In this document: in pieces, positions 23,482 to 32,689 of the stretch | Layout of the letters: each line of letters opens with the position of its first letter | Position numbering within the stretch: the stretch's first letter is position 1 | DNA from: an uncultured Chloroflexota bacterium | Lineage (GTDB): Bacteria; Chloroflexota; Anaerolineae; Aggregatilineales; Phototrophicaceae | Length of the DNA: 64,000 bases | Reading direction: 5' to 3' | Assembly (NCBI GenBank): GCA_937974245.1 | Contig: CALJKV010000037.1 | Coordinates: 124,001 to 188,000 of the forward strand | Translations under genes and position numbers: made by a program | The notes under the pieces: generated by a model | What the model saw: only the letters and a program-made list of their open reading frames with translations | Told to the model about the DNA's origin: nothing | Database searches by the model: none

Positions 23482-25470
23482 TTAGCCCTTCTTCGCATTC
23501 AGCGCTTCGGCGAACTGCGTGAAAAACGCCAGCGCGCCGGGGTTACGCATCGCGCCAGGGTTGGCGGCAGCGTGAATATCCTTCCCCAGGAGGATTTTGC
23601 GGATCGGCACTTCCATCTTTTTACCGCTTAACGTATACGGCACTTCCGGGATGAGGATAATGTCATCCGGCACATGACGTGGCGAGACATCCTGGCGCAG
23701 CTTCTGTTTGATGCGAGTCTTCAGGTCGTCATCCAGCGTATAGCCTTCACGCAGGACGAGGAACAGGGGCAGATACGACTCGCGTCCCAGCAGTTCCAGG
23801 TCAATAATCAGGCTGTCCAGCACTTCCGGGAAGGATTCGACCACGCGGTAAATCTCACTCGTCCCCATACGGATGCCCATTCGGTTGATGGTCGAATCGG
23901 AACGCCCGTAAATGACACAGCCGCCGCGCCGGTTGAACTTGATCCAGTCACCATGCCGCCAGATGCCGGGGAACATCTCGAAGTAGCTTTCGGTGTAACG
24001 CACCATGTGCGGGTCATTCCAGAAGTAGAGCGGCATTGAGGGCATCGGCTCCGTAATGACCAGTTCGCCTACTTCGTCCAGCACCGGCTGACCATCCTCG
24101 TTGAAAGCCTGCGCCTTCGCCCCCAGTGACGCCGCTTGAATCTCCCCGGCGTAGATCGGTTGGGTACGCGCCCCGCCCACAAAAGCCGTGCCTAAATCCG
24201 TCCCGCCGCTGAGTGACTCGAGTGCCAATTCACGGTTGATATTGTCGTAAATCCACTGGAAGCCCGCAATCGTCAGCGGTGAACCGGTAGACCCGACGCC
24301 ACGAATCCGGCTGAGGTCGTAGTCCCGGTTCGGGTGGATTCCCGCCTTGATGCAGGCGCTCACGAACGCCGCCGACGTACCGAAGTAAGTCATGCCGCTG
24401 GCTTCAGCCAGGCGAAACAGGGTATTCATGTCGGGGTAGGAGGGACTGCCGTTGTAGATGATGGCCGTCGCGCCGGAAAACAGGCTGCCCACCAGGTAGT
24501 TCCACATCATCCAGCCGGTGCTGGTATACCAGAAGAAGCGATCTCCGGCTTTCAGGTCGTTATGAAAAACCCCCGATTTAGCCTGTTCCAGCAGAATGCC
24601 ACCGTGACCATGTACAATGGGTTTGGGCAGGCCGGTTGTCCCCGACGAATACAGCACCCACAGCGGATGATCAAAGGGCACTTGCTCAAAGGCGATGGCA
24701 TCCGGCGGGGCGGCGTGAGCCAGCACATCGCCCCACAGCACGGTTTGCACGAGGCCGCCAGTGTGGTGGGCGCTGAAGGGGATCAGGATGGTGTGTTGCA
24801 GGGTGGGCAGGGCGGTCTGGAGTTCGACGATGACTTCGCGCCGGTCAAACGGTTTACCGTTGTACTGGTAGCCATCTACGGCGATCAGCACTTTTGGCTC
24901 AATCTGCGTGAAGCGATCCAGTACACTGCGCCCGCCGAAATCCGGAGAACAGCTTGACCAGATCGCGCCCAGGCTGGCCGTCGCCAGCAGCGCCACGACG
25001 GTTTCCGGAATGTTCGGAAGATAAGCGACGACACGATCACCCGGTTGTACCCCCATGCCGCGCAGTACCGCCGCCAGCCGGTTTACCCCATCGTAGACCG
25101 CCGCCCAGGTGATTTCAACCAGTTCGGCGTCTTCAGCCTGATAGAGCAGCATCGGGCGTTCACCGGTCATACGGGTGAAGATGTTTTCAGCATAGTTCAG
25201 CCGTGCGCCGGGGAACCACTGTGTTCCGGGCATTTCCCGACTGCCCATAGGCGCATCCCACTTCTGCGAATAACGCAGGCCGAAGTAGTCCCACAGGCTT
25301 TCCCAGAACGCGGCGATGTCCATCACCGACCAGGCCCACAGGTCAGGATAGTTGGTGACAGACACGCCCCGGTAAGACGCCAGCCAGCGCATATAGTGGG
25401 TGAGATTGGCATTTTCGATCACCAGCGGGGATGGCTGCCACAGCATGTCACCTTCGCGGATTGGAGTCAC
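23482..25470 (-). CDS. Acetoacetyl-CoA synthetase
   Basis: 662 residues, GTG start with a strong AAGGAGGAG seven bases upstream. ANL-superfamily adenylating enzyme: AMP-binding P-loop LYSSGTTGLPKPIVHGHGG, the N-terminal ACAS segment (NLTHYMRWLASYRG; AFWESLWDYFG), RHGDWIKFNRRGGCVIYGRSDSTI hinge region (cut here to its key D and GRSD), and LSGKKMEVPIRKILLGK with the catalytic lysine. The KPIVHGHGG variant and overall length fit acetoacetate-CoA ligase (EC 6.2.1.16) better than acetyl-CoA synthetase. It makes acetoacetyl-CoA from acetoacetate for ketone-body or polyhydroxybutyrate metabolism. It stands alone; upstream is a propeller protein. Confidence 0.9.
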   Translation of the reverse strand: MTPIREGDMLWQPSPLVIENANLTHYMRWLASYRGVSVTNYPDLWAWSVMDIAAFWESLWDYFGLRYSQKWDAPMGSREMPGTQWFPGARLNYAENIFTRMTGERPMLLYQAEDAELVEITWAAVYDGVNRLAAVLRGMGVQPGDRVVAYLPNIPETVVALLATASLGAIWSSCSPDFGGRSVLDRFTQIEPKVLIAVDGYQYNGKPFDRREVIVELQTALPTLQHTILIPFSAHHTGGLVQTVLWGDVLAHAAPPDAIAFEQVPFDHPLWVLYSSGTTGLPKPIVHGHGGILLEQAKSGVFHNDLKAGDRFFWYTSTGWMMWNYLVGSLFSGATAIIYNGSPSYPDMNTLFRLAEASGMTYFGTSAAFVSACIKAGIHPNRDYDLSRIRGVGSTGSPLTIAGFQWIYDNINRELALESLSGGTDLGTAFVGGARTQPIYAGEIQAASLGAKAQAFNEDGQPVLDEVGELVITEPMPSMPLYFWNDPHMVRYTESYFEMFPGIWRHGDWIKFNRRGGCVIYGRSDSTINRMGIRMGTSEIYRVVESFPEVLDSLIIDLELLGRESYLPLFLVLREGYTLDDDLKTRIKQKLRQDVSPRHVPDDIILIPEVPYTLSGKKMEVPIRKILLGKDIHAAANPGAMRNPGALAFFTQFAEALNAKKG

Positions 25471-25521
25471 GGTTGCTCCTCCTTCTTAGTCCGGTTCAAC
25501 ATGCCGGGATATTACCACGCC

Positions 25522-26592
25522 CTAGCGCCAGACTGCCAGCGAATCGCGGTGGAGGACGGCCAGCGTCTTGCCGTTGGCACTGATTGAAAGGCTGTCAGGA
25601 CTCGTACCCAGACCGAGGTCAACCTGGTCGATGATTTCACCATTGGCGGTGTTCACCGCGTACAGGATGCCCTCGTTTGTCAGGTAAGCGAACACTGTAT
25701 TGTCCTTCAGGAAGCCGAAGAGCGCGTCAAACCGCACCGTGCTGACCAGTTCGCTCGTTATCTGGTCGCCAAAGCGGTTGAATACCGGCTGGTGTGTCTC
25801 CAGGTTAATCAGGAACACGCCCCGGCCATTGATGATGGCGAACGCCAGGAATTTGCCATCACTGCTGATGAGGGGCGAAGTCTTGTCAATTGCGGCCAGG
25901 CTCTCCCCGGTGAAGGCCGGCTCGTCGCCCACCTGGGGGTCGGCCAGGTCTGTCAGGAAGAAGTCATAGCCACGAATGCCGGAATTGCTGTGAACCGTTA
26001 GCAGTTGGCCGCCGTCGGGCGTGAAGCGGGCGAAATCCGGCGCGGTTCTGAACGTATGGCTGAAGTACACCTCGCCGCTTTCCCGGTTGGTGATGGTGAC
26101 GGTACTACCACTGCTCACGACATAGTAGGTCTCATTGGCGGCCAAAGCGGTTTCACCTTCATTGAGGTTGATTTCGGCGGTCTTGTCACCCGTTTCAGCA
26201 TCCAGGTACCAGATTACCCACTCATCATTCACCGTACCGGTGACAATAAACTCGCTGGAATCGGACGTAAAACCGAGCATGTATGTCTCGTATGGGAAAT
26301 CAATCACGTCTTCCGATACGCTCCATTTCGCGCTACCCGACGATGTATCCACCATCCGCAACGCATTGGGTCTGCTGGCCGGCGTGCCGTTCACGTCCAC
26401 TGCCGCCAGAGTGCCGTCGGGACTCAGGCGAACGGTGAGCAACTGGGCATCGTCGCGCGGTGTCGTGATCCCCCGCGACAGACCGGCCAGTGCCCCCCCA
26501 CCGCCGTTCAAGAAAACCAGCGTGATCACTACTGCCGCAGCGATCATCATTAATACCATCATGATCGGTAAATACCGGCGTGAATTCTGCAT
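25522..26592 (-). CDS. Membrane-anchored WD40-like beta-propeller protein
   Basis: 356 residues, ATG preceded by GAGGAGGAG. An N-terminal membrane helix (~9-29) is followed by a Gly-rich turn and repeated propeller strands: LTVRLSPDGTLAAVDV, FARFTPDGGQLLTVHS, LISSDGKFLAFAI, LSISANGKTLAVLHRDSLAV. These S-P/S-D-G-x-x-L-A blades are typical of WD40/YVTN-type propellers, about six blades. The propeller should lie outside the membrane. There is no enzymatic motif; a binding or scaffolding role is the usual guess. It sits 52 bases upstream of acetoacetyl-CoA synthetase on the same strand, possibly co-transcribed. Confidence 0.75.
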   Translation of the reverse strand: MQNSRRYLPIMMVLMMIAAAVVITLVFLNGGGGALAGLSRGITTPRDDAQLLTVRLSPDGTLAAVDVNGTPASRPNALRMVDTSSGSAKWSVSEDVIDFPYETYMLGFTSDSSEFIVTGTVNDEWVIWYLDAETGDKTAEINLNEGETALAANETYYVVSSGSTVTITNRESGEVYFSHTFRTAPDFARFTPDGGQLLTVHSNSGIRGYDFFLTDLADPQVGDEPAFTGESLAAIDKTSPLISSDGKFLAFAIINGRGVFLINLETHQPVFNRFGDQITSELVSTVRFDALFGFLKDNTVFAYLTNEGILYAVNTANGEIIDQVDLGLGTSPDSLSISANGKTLAVLHRDSLAVWR

Positions 26593-26858
26593 GACTCCTC
26601 CTCAATGCTTGTGTGAGTGTATACGCGGTTTGCGTTCAATTATAGATTTGTACAACAGGGCGGCAAGCTCACCTGGAGGCAAAAAACGGTATTTTTTGCG
26701 GATTATCTATTTTGTGGGAGCGTTCTTAAATATCACCCATTTGGCGGGGGAAAGGCGCCGGTAATCCCGGCCTTTATGACATTCATCAGCGCCCGCATGT
26801 GACATTCTTCACTATCTCCACCCCGGTCAATATGGAATACTAGGTGCAGGTTAGGTAA

Positions 26859-27132
26859 GGGATAGCAGGGAACTCCCAGCGAAAGCAGGGGGGATGGATG
26901 CTAGAGGTACGGCGAGGGCCGCCGAAACCTGACGCCGGTGGAGAGAATCTTATTATTCTTCTCGTGGAAACCGGAAGCTCCCCATAAAACGGGAGCAGCC
27001 CCCTGGTCTTATCCAGCAGTCAAAGGCGATTGACCGCTCATGGTCAGCTAAGGACAAGGTGGGACTGCTGAGACAACCAAATTATATCATGCAAACTCCA
27101 CCCGACTCCCTCACAGGTGGAGTTTGCATTTT
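26859..27132 (+). ncRNA. Structured RNA candidate, 3' part tnpB-terminus-like
   Basis: The plus strand can fold densely. GGATA-g-CAGGG (26860-26870) pairs with CCCTG-gtct-TATCC (27001-27014), closing a ~155-base domain. Inside: CTCCC-a-GC-GAAA-GC-a-GGGGG (26873-26891); a GC-rich hairpin around CGGCGAGGGCCG (~26910); GAGAGAAT/ATTCTTCTC (26941-26963); GCTCCC/GGGAGC (26977-26996). A second domain is closed by CAGCAGTC/GACTGCTG (27014-27070) with an inner TGACC/GGTCA stem. A 14-bp terminator follows. A 42-codon open frame (26859-26987) ends VETGSSP, like the C-termini encoded at IS200/IS605 tnpB right ends, whose RNA (omega RNA) is also structured. No known class (RNase P, SRP, tmRNA, 6S) fits. 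Could be a solo omega RNA or an unnamed regulatory RNA. Confidence 0.55.
27089..27132 (+). terminator. Strong intrinsic terminator of the structured RNA
   Basis: ATGCAAACTCCACC (27089-27102) pairs perfectly with GGTGGAGTTTGCAT (27116-27129) across a 13-base loop, followed by TTTT. It ends plus-strand transcription of the RNA candidate and could also act on the convergent minus-strand kinase gene ending at 27144, though the minus side has only a broken T-tract. Confidence 0.8.
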
Positions 27133-27143
27133 AAAGCAGTGAC

Positions 27144-30100
27144 TCACCTGGGCCGCCGGTTGAGCGCGATACGCACTTGTTCCATCAAAACATTGCCGGA
27201 AGTCTGTCCCTTCCTCAGCACCTGTACCAGATGCTTATCCAGCTCTTTCTGCTTCTGAGGAGGCAGGTCATTCGTCGTAAGGGCGATTATCGGGATATTA
27301 TTCGCGCCCGGCTGTGCCGAAAGCTGCTCTAACAACGCTAACCCGGAACTATCCGGCAGCATAATATCCAGCAAAATCAGGGAGACTGCCTGTCTGGATA
27401 CGTAATTTAGCGCCTGTTCGCCGGTTTCCGCTTCCACCACCTCATATCCGGCGTGAATCAACATGCGGGTCAACTGCACCCGGTCATTGGCGTTATTGTC
27501 CACAATCATAATCGGATGCTGTGGTTTGATACGCACGACCCGCGTGAGCGTGTCATGCAACCGGGACTGCGTGACCGGCTTCGTGAGGTAGTCCGCCGCG
27601 CCCAGGTAGTAGCCCACCGTTTGCTGCTCAATAACCGACAATACAATCACGGGAATCTTCAGCGTGGCCGGGTCCTGTTTCAGGTTCGTCAGCAGTTCCC
27701 AGCCGCTCACCACCGGCATCATCACATCAATGATAATAGCGGCAGGTTGCAGGCGGCGAGCCATGAGCAGCGCCTCCGCCGGGTTGGTCGTACCAACCAC
27801 ATGGTATTCCGCCGGGTTCAGGTAATCCTGTACCATCTGGATCGCCAGCGGATCATCATCCACTACCAGAATCAGCGGCAGATTGTCCGATTTATGCTCC
27901 ACATCAGGAGTCAGGGTGGTACTCGGCAGCAGAACCGTGAAAATACTCCCCTTCCCCAGGTCACTTTCCACCCAAATATAGCCGCCATGCATCGAGACCA
28001 ACTGATGGGTGATCGTCAGGCCCAGACCAGTACCTTCATATTTGCGGATGCTGGAGCCATCTACCTGGCGAAAAGCATCAAAAATAAGCTTCTGGTTGGC
28101 GGGGCTGATCCCAATCCCGGTATCGGCCACGGCAATTTGCAACCAGTTCCCGTTGGCGATATTGTGGTGAACCGGCGGGACACGTCCGCTAATCACATGG
28201 CCGCCCTGAACCACCATCCTTGAGACTTCAATCGTGATCGTCCCCACTTCGGTGAACTTGGCAGCGTTATCCAGCAGGTTGATGATAATCTGGCGGATAC
28301 GCTGCGGATCGGCTTGAATATCCGGCAAGACAGAAGCGACTTCTACCCGCAGTTCCAGGTTATTGGCCTGGATACGCGGCATGACCGTCGTCACGGCTTC
28401 CCGGATAATGTCGGGCACCGGTAGCATGACCAGTTCAAGCTGCATTTGCCCGGCTTCAATCTTGGAAAGATCAAGAATCTCGTTAATCAGATTGAGCAGA
28501 TGATTACCGCCCCCATACACGCGCTTCAGGCGGTCACGCTGTTTCTCATTGAGTGCGCCATATACCTCGGTGAGCAGCATCTCACTGTAGCCGATAATGG
28601 CGTTCAGGGGGGTGCGTAGTTCATGACTCATATTTGCCAGGAACTCGCTCTTGAGCTTATTGCTGGCTAGGGCCTGCTCGTACAGGTCGGCGTTGCTGAT
28701 CGCCAGCGCCACCTGCCGGGTGATGGTCATGAAGGTTTCCTGCTCTTCTACGGTGAAGTCGCGGCGATTGCGGATGCTATCAAGTCCGATGCTGCCGATC
28801 AACTGTCCCCGCGCCACCAGCGGCGCCATCATCGTTGAACGAGTCTGGATACGCTCCATCGCCTGCCAGGAGGAATCGTCTATGGCGATATTGCGCTCAG
28901 CGGGATGGATGACCAGCGGGCGAACACTGCTCACCAGAGTCTCAAAAATCGGGTTGCCGTCCGCTTTCATTTGCAGGTTCAGATTGCCGGTCTGCGGGTA
29001 TTCCGCCACCAGATAGGCGTAGTTATCGGTTTCGCTAAAGAGGACAATACCGCAGTGATCCACCTCGAACAGGTCGGTCAGCAGTTCAGCAGTGGTGTTC
29101 AGCACCAGGTCGCGCTCCAGCGTCGCCCCGATCACTGTCGCCATACTATGCATTGAGGCCAACCGCCGAGATCGCTGCTCCAGCATTCCCAGGTGATTTT
29201 CGAGTTCGTCGTGCAGGCGGGCATTCTCCACCGCGATAGCCGCCTGCCGGCCAATCGCAAAGGCCATACTCGCATCCTGTTCAGTGTAGACGTTGGGAAG
29301 ATACCTATCGAGCGTAATCATGCCGATTACCTGGTCTTGCGCCAGCATCGGCACGCCCATCCAGGAGCGCGTTTGCAGGGCGACAGGAGTACCGCTCTCC
29401 CGGTTCCAGCCTGGGTGTGTCTGGACATCGCCAACCACCAACGGCTGCTGCGATAGGAATGCCCGCTGCATTAAGCTGTTCGGGCCGTAGCGAAACTCCA
29501 CCCCCCTGAGTTCCGGGTACTGGCCGTGCGCCGCCGAGACGATCATCCGGCTGGCGTCATATACGCCCGGCAGCGGCAGCAGAATGCTGGCGTTATCGAA
29601 AGAGAAAACGCGCTGCATCTGCTCCAGGATACGCTCCAGCACATCTTCGTAATGGAGCGACGAGTTCACCACCCGGCTGATGTCCATGAGCGTTGTTGCA
29701 ATTTGGTGGCGCTCCTGCTCGGTCTGGCGCAGGTCAATCGTTTCCAGCGCGTGAGCAATAGAAGTAGCGACCAGCAACAGCAGCGAGAGGTCTTTATCGG
29801 TGAAGGTATTCGGGATGGTATTGTGGATGCTCATCACACCGAAGACCTGGTTTTTCCGGTTGACGAGCGGCACGCCAACCCATGACCGGGCAAAGGCCCC
29901 CGGCTCGCTCTCCTCAGGCCGGACACCCAGCGACTCCAATCGTTCCGCTTCCTGGTCGAGATCGCGGAAGTGCAGTGGGGTATTGTGGGTGATGACGGCA
30001 TACCCCAGGCCGGCCAGTGGCATCTGTGTTTCATCCAGTCTGATGCCGTTTTCCACCGCCAGCGGGATATTGAGAAACGTATATGTTGGGTCGAGCATAC

Positions 30101-30743
30101 CCACGTAAAACGAGGTGGTATCAAAATGAATCTGCATTTCCTGGGCCAGCACCTCATACAGGCCATCATTGGTGGTCTGCTGGGCAAGCTGCCGCGAAAA
30201 CCCGTTCAACTCGGAAAGCACCGTACGCCAGCCGCCATTGACTTTGAGGTAGTGCAGGCGTGCCGCCAGGGTGTTTGCCAGCAGTACGATGCTGGCATCA
30301 TCCAGGCAGTCAGGGTTCTCGCGGCCATCCAGCCACAGAATGCCGTAAAGGTCATTCTCATAGCGCAGCGGGATCAGCAGCGCGGGAGCGTAATCAGCCA
30401 TGCCTTTCAAGGGGTTGGCTGCATCTAAACGCCGCGCCCCCGGCCAATTCTGCCACTCAACCCAGCTTGTGACCGCCCGCATCCATTGGATAATCGCTGA
30501 GGCCGGTTGGTAGCCGGGCGTTGCCAGAACTTCGATTCCCGTGACCAGCGGGTCTATCAGGCCAAACGCCAATGGGAATGCCCCCACCGACCAGGCTGCA
30601 AGGGCTTCCGCCGCCTGGCGGGGCGTTTCCGCCTGATTAATGGTGTGAATCACTTGCTGAAGGGTATCAAGCGCGTGATGATTGGACATAATACTGCCTG
30701 TATCCTTGTGAGCCGGTTCAATAGGTATAGCAGAAAGTAGCAT
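27144..30743 (-). CDS. Multi-GAF hybrid histidine kinase with two receivers, soluble
   Basis: 1,199 residues from ATG 30743; ATG 30689 (MSNHHALDTLQQ) is a possible start. There is no membrane segment. Four GAF domains lie at about 20-180, 190-350, 360-520 and 540-700, followed by HisKA (FLANMSHELRTPLNAIIGYS), HATPase (DTGIGISPANQK; GTGLGLTITHQL), and two receivers (LILVVDDDPLAIQ with Asp in IIIDVMMPVVSGW and Lys in YLTKPV; MIVDNNANDRVQ with Asp in LILLDIMLPDSSGL). In the second receiver the Lys region reads LRKGQTSG, as in the receiver of the threonine synthase fusion. Acts as a cytoplasmic phosphorelay kinase; no regulator gene is adjacent. A perfect palindrome abuts the start. Confidence 0.93.
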   Translation of the reverse strand: MLLSAIPIEPAHKDTGSIMSNHHALDTLQQVIHTINQAETPRQAAEALAAWSVGAFPLAFGLIDPLVTGIEVLATPGYQPASAIIQWMRAVTSWVEWQNWPGARRLDAANPLKGMADYAPALLIPLRYENDLYGILWLDGRENPDCLDDASIVLLANTLAARLHYLKVNGGWRTVLSELNGFSRQLAQQTTNDGLYEVLAQEMQIHFDTTSFYVGMLDPTYTFLNIPLAVENGIRLDETQMPLAGLGYAVITHNTPLHFRDLDQEAERLESLGVRPEESEPGAFARSWVGVPLVNRKNQVFGVMSIHNTIPNTFTDKDLSLLLLVATSIAHALETIDLRQTEQERHQIATTLMDISRVVNSSLHYEDVLERILEQMQRVFSFDNASILLPLPGVYDASRMIVSAAHGQYPELRGVEFRYGPNSLMQRAFLSQQPLVVGDVQTHPGWNRESGTPVALQTRSWMGVPMLAQDQVIGMITLDRYLPNVYTEQDASMAFAIGRQAAIAVENARLHDELENHLGMLEQRSRRLASMHSMATVIGATLERDLVLNTTAELLTDLFEVDHCGIVLFSETDNYAYLVAEYPQTGNLNLQMKADGNPIFETLVSSVRPLVIHPAERNIAIDDSSWQAMERIQTRSTMMAPLVARGQLIGSIGLDSIRNRRDFTVEEQETFMTITRQVALAISNADLYEQALASNKLKSEFLANMSHELRTPLNAIIGYSEMLLTEVYGALNEKQRDRLKRVYGGGNHLLNLINEILDLSKIEAGQMQLELVMLPVPDIIREAVTTVMPRIQANNLELRVEVASVLPDIQADPQRIRQIIINLLDNAAKFTEVGTITIEVSRMVVQGGHVISGRVPPVHHNIANGNWLQIAVADTGIGISPANQKLIFDAFRQVDGSSIRKYEGTGLGLTITHQLVSMHGGYIWVESDLGKGSIFTVLLPSTTLTPDVEHKSDNLPLILVVDDDPLAIQMVQDYLNPAEYHVVGTTNPAEALLMARRLQPAAIIIDVMMPVVSGWELLTNLKQDPATLKIPVIVLSVIEQQTVGYYLGAADYLTKPVTQSRLHDTLTRVVRIKPQHPIMIVDNNANDRVQLTRMLIHAGYEVVEAETGEQALNYVSRQAVSLILLDIMLPDSSGLALLEQLSAQPGANNIPIIALTTNDLPPQKQKELDKHLVQVLRKGQTSGNVLMEQVRIALNRRPR

Positions 30744-30746
30744 CGT

Positions 30747-30767
30747 TCCGGGAAACAGTTTCCCGGA
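30747..30767. promoter_or_regulatory. Perfect 21-bp palindrome at the start of the hybrid kinase gene
   Basis: TCCGGGAAAC and GTTTCCCGGA flank a single central base. It lies 3 bases upstream of ATG 30743 of the minus-strand kinase. It could be an operator for a dimeric regulator or, in the transcript, a hairpin masking the ribosome site (CCCGGAACG) of the first ATG. Confidence 0.5.
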
Positions 30768-31008
30768 TCATGTGTACAGAATCCGCAACAGGATATTTTC
30801 ATATCAACGGTAAATCGGATCGGTTGATTTTCCCATGACTATTCAAGTCATTTTCCATTATGACATACAAATCTACAGAATTATGGCGATTTTAGGAAAT
30901 TGTGAGGTGACACATACCGGAATCTTGCCATATTGCATCCGAAACTTTATAACAATGGCTGCGTATAAGATGGTGGGAATAGAAAACGAGCATTCGAGGA
31001 GTTGTAAA

Positions 31009-31368
31009 ATGGTATCCAAAGAACGTGCCGATCAGGTGAGTGGTGGCGTGTTTCTCATCGGCCTGGCGCTGTTATTCATGGGCGTGCTGCCCTGGTGGCC
31101 GGGAATCATGTTCGTCATCGGCGCGGCGGCTATCGCCCGCGGCGTCGCGGAAGGCCAGCAATGGTACCAGGTATCCGGCGGCATGTGGATGATCGGGATA
31201 GGGCTGGTGTTCTGGTTCGGGTTCAGTCTGCCGCTGCTCTTCATCCTCATCGGCCTGACCATGCTGTTTGGCTTCAATGTCAAGACCGGCTGGGAAACGC
31301 ATAGTGAGAAGCGCAAGAACGAGGGCAAAGCCAAGAACGACGAGCAAACCCCGTCAGAATTTGTGTAA
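31009..31368 (+). CDS. Small membrane protein with three helices
   Basis: 119 residues from ATG 31009, chosen because GAGGAG lies seven bases upstream; the frame extends to 30835 but that part is AT-rich and non-coding in character. Three hydrophobic segments (GGVFLIGLALLFMGVLPWW; GIMFVIGAAAIARGV; MWMIGIGLVFWFGFSLPLLF and on) precede a basic tail (SEKRKNEGKAKNDEQ). It resembles the LiaF/DUF5668 group of small envelope-stress or transport-linked membrane proteins, without proof. The next gene follows 9 bases later, so they probably form an operon. Confidence 0.75.
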   Translation: MVSKERADQVSGGVFLIGLALLFMGVLPWWPGIMFVIGAAAIARGVAEGQQWYQVSGGMWMIGIGLVFWFGFSLPLLFILIGLTMLFGFNVKTGWETHSEKRKNEGKAKNDEQTPSEFV

Positions 31369-31377
31369 GCGATTCAA

Positions 31378-31986
31378 GTGACCCCACACGCGATATGGTA
31401 CCTGGGCGGCGCACCGTGTTCGGGTAAAAGCAGTGTGGCGGAATACCTGTCACGGGACTACGGACTGAATTATGCGCGGTTGGATGATCGCCTGTTCGCG
31501 CACATTCAGTCCGCTTCTGTTGCTAGCCAACCGGCTCTGGCGAGTATCCGCGCCGCCACCTGTGACCAGCTCTGGCTGATTCCCCCGATAGCACAGGCAC
31601 GGCGCACCATAACCGCCTATATCGAAGAGTTTCCCCTGCACTTAGCGGATATAGCCGATATGGGGCCGCTGCTGCTGGAGGGCGCGGCGCTCCTCCCGTG
31701 TCTGGTTGCGCCGGTGCTGGTTGCACCAGGCCAGGCGTTCTACTTGCTGCCAACTCCCGCTTTTCAACAGCAGTATTACAGCCTGCGGACATGGACAGCA
31801 GAGGTTGTGCGTGATTGCAGCGACCCGGCGCAGGCGTATGCCAATTGGATGCGGCGTGACGAGATTTTTGGACGCTGGGTGCGGCAGAATGCGCGGCATC
31901 ATGGACTGGCGGCGCTCATGGTAGATGGCACGCACGACATTGAGGCAACCGCCGCGTTGGTTGCCCGGCACTTCGGGCTGCGGTAA
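31378..31986 (+). CDS. P-loop small-molecule kinase-like protein
   Basis: 202 residues from GTG 31378; no in-frame ATG lies before the P-loop. The Walker A motif is GGAPCSGKSS at residues ~10-19, followed by an AAA_33/Zeta-like arrangement: YARLDDRLFAHI (acceptor-site Asp region), LLLEGAALLP (strand with acid), and a C-terminal RRDEIFGRWVRQNARHHGL lid-like segment, ending VDGTHDIEAT. This fits the adenylate-kinase-like P-loop family that phosphorylates small molecules or nucleotides; substrate unknown. It is 9 bases downstream of a small membrane protein gene. Confidence 0.72.
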   Translation: MTPHAIWYLGGAPCSGKSSVAEYLSRDYGLNYARLDDRLFAHIQSASVASQPALASIRAATCDQLWLIPPIAQARRTITAYIEEFPLHLADIADMGPLLLEGAALLPCLVAPVLVAPGQAFYLLPTPAFQQQYYSLRTWTAEVVRDCSDPAQAYANWMRRDEIFGRWVRQNARHHGLAALMVDGTHDIEATAALVARHFGLR

Positions 31987-31991
31987 TGTGT

Positions 31992-32594
31992 TTACTTTTC
32001 GTCGGGCGCGAATGGTGTTTCTATCACGAGATGGCCGACGAGTAATTTGAGATAGAACACCGGCAAGAACCATTCGAGTCCCAGAGATGGGGTGAACACA
32101 TAAAGCCCCAACGCCACCCCTCCCAGATACATGCTGAATGCGACCGGGCGCTGAAGATACAGTGGCACACGCAAAATTACCAGCGCTGCCCCCATCAGAT
32201 AGGCATACGTTACGGCGAAATACCCCCAGTCAGTTTCCCGGAATAGTACTGCGACCAGCAGCAAGTGAATGAAATGCACGGCGATGAACCCCAGGTGATC
32301 GCGGGCGGTCTGGCCGGGGCGGTGATACCAGCGCTTGGTGGCGGTTGTGGTGTTGGCGACAACCCCGCCGAGCAGGTCGAGTGACAGCAGCGCGACCAGC
32401 GCCACCTGAAGCGGCGTCCAGTTCAGCTGCCGGTTGGCCTGATAGACGAGCAGCAGGACGGTTCCCGCGATGGATACCGCAAGGATGAGGATGTTTTCGG
32501 CTGCGGTTGCGCCGGGACCGATGAAGCTGTCCCACGCGCCGAGCAGACCGCTACGGGGCTGTGGCAGAGGGTCACCAGGCAGTACGGTGGACAT
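31992..32594 (-). CDS. Integral membrane protein of unknown function
   Basis: 200 residues, ATG with CGAGGAA upstream. About five to six membrane helices (ENILILAVSIAGTVLLLVY; QVALVALLSLDLLGGVVA; FIAVHFIHLLLVAVLF; YLMGAALVILRVPLYL; MYLGGVALGLYVF; VFYLKLLVGHLVIET). The loop NTTTATKRWYHRPGQTARDH carries conserved-looking His, Arg and Trp residues. I do not recognise the family. It converges on the P-loop gene with five bases between stops. Confidence 0.65.
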   Translation of the reverse strand: MSTVLPGDPLPQPRSGLLGAWDSFIGPGATAAENILILAVSIAGTVLLLVYQANRQLNWTPLQVALVALLSLDLLGGVVANTTTATKRWYHRPGQTARDHLGFIAVHFIHLLLVAVLFRETDWGYFAVTYAYLMGAALVILRVPLYLQRPVAFSMYLGGVALGLYVFTPSLGLEWFLPVFYLKLLVGHLVIETPFAPDEK

Positions 32595-32689
32595 TGGGAT
32601 TCCTCGTTGGACTTTGATCGGTTGTTTGTAGATTGGCTAAACCAAATATATTATAACCCTGACTGTTATTATCTGTTCAGGAGACTCGC

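Noticed and set aside
26859..27132. RNase P RNA, SRP RNA, tmRNA, 6S or cobalamin riboswitch as identity of the structured RNA
   Set aside because: The conserved words of these classes (for example GAGGAAAGTCC and ACAGAA of RNase P, the tRNA-like end of tmRNA, the B12 box) are absent.
27453..28223. Plus-strand 256-codon frame opposite the hybrid kinase
   Set aside because: It mirrors HATPase and receiver codons of the minus-strand gene; composition rich in His, Gln and Arg is typical of an antisense shadow.
30835..31008. N-terminal extension of the small membrane protein
   Set aside because: AT-rich, unlike coding sequence here, and the perfect GAGGAG site sits before ATG 31009.
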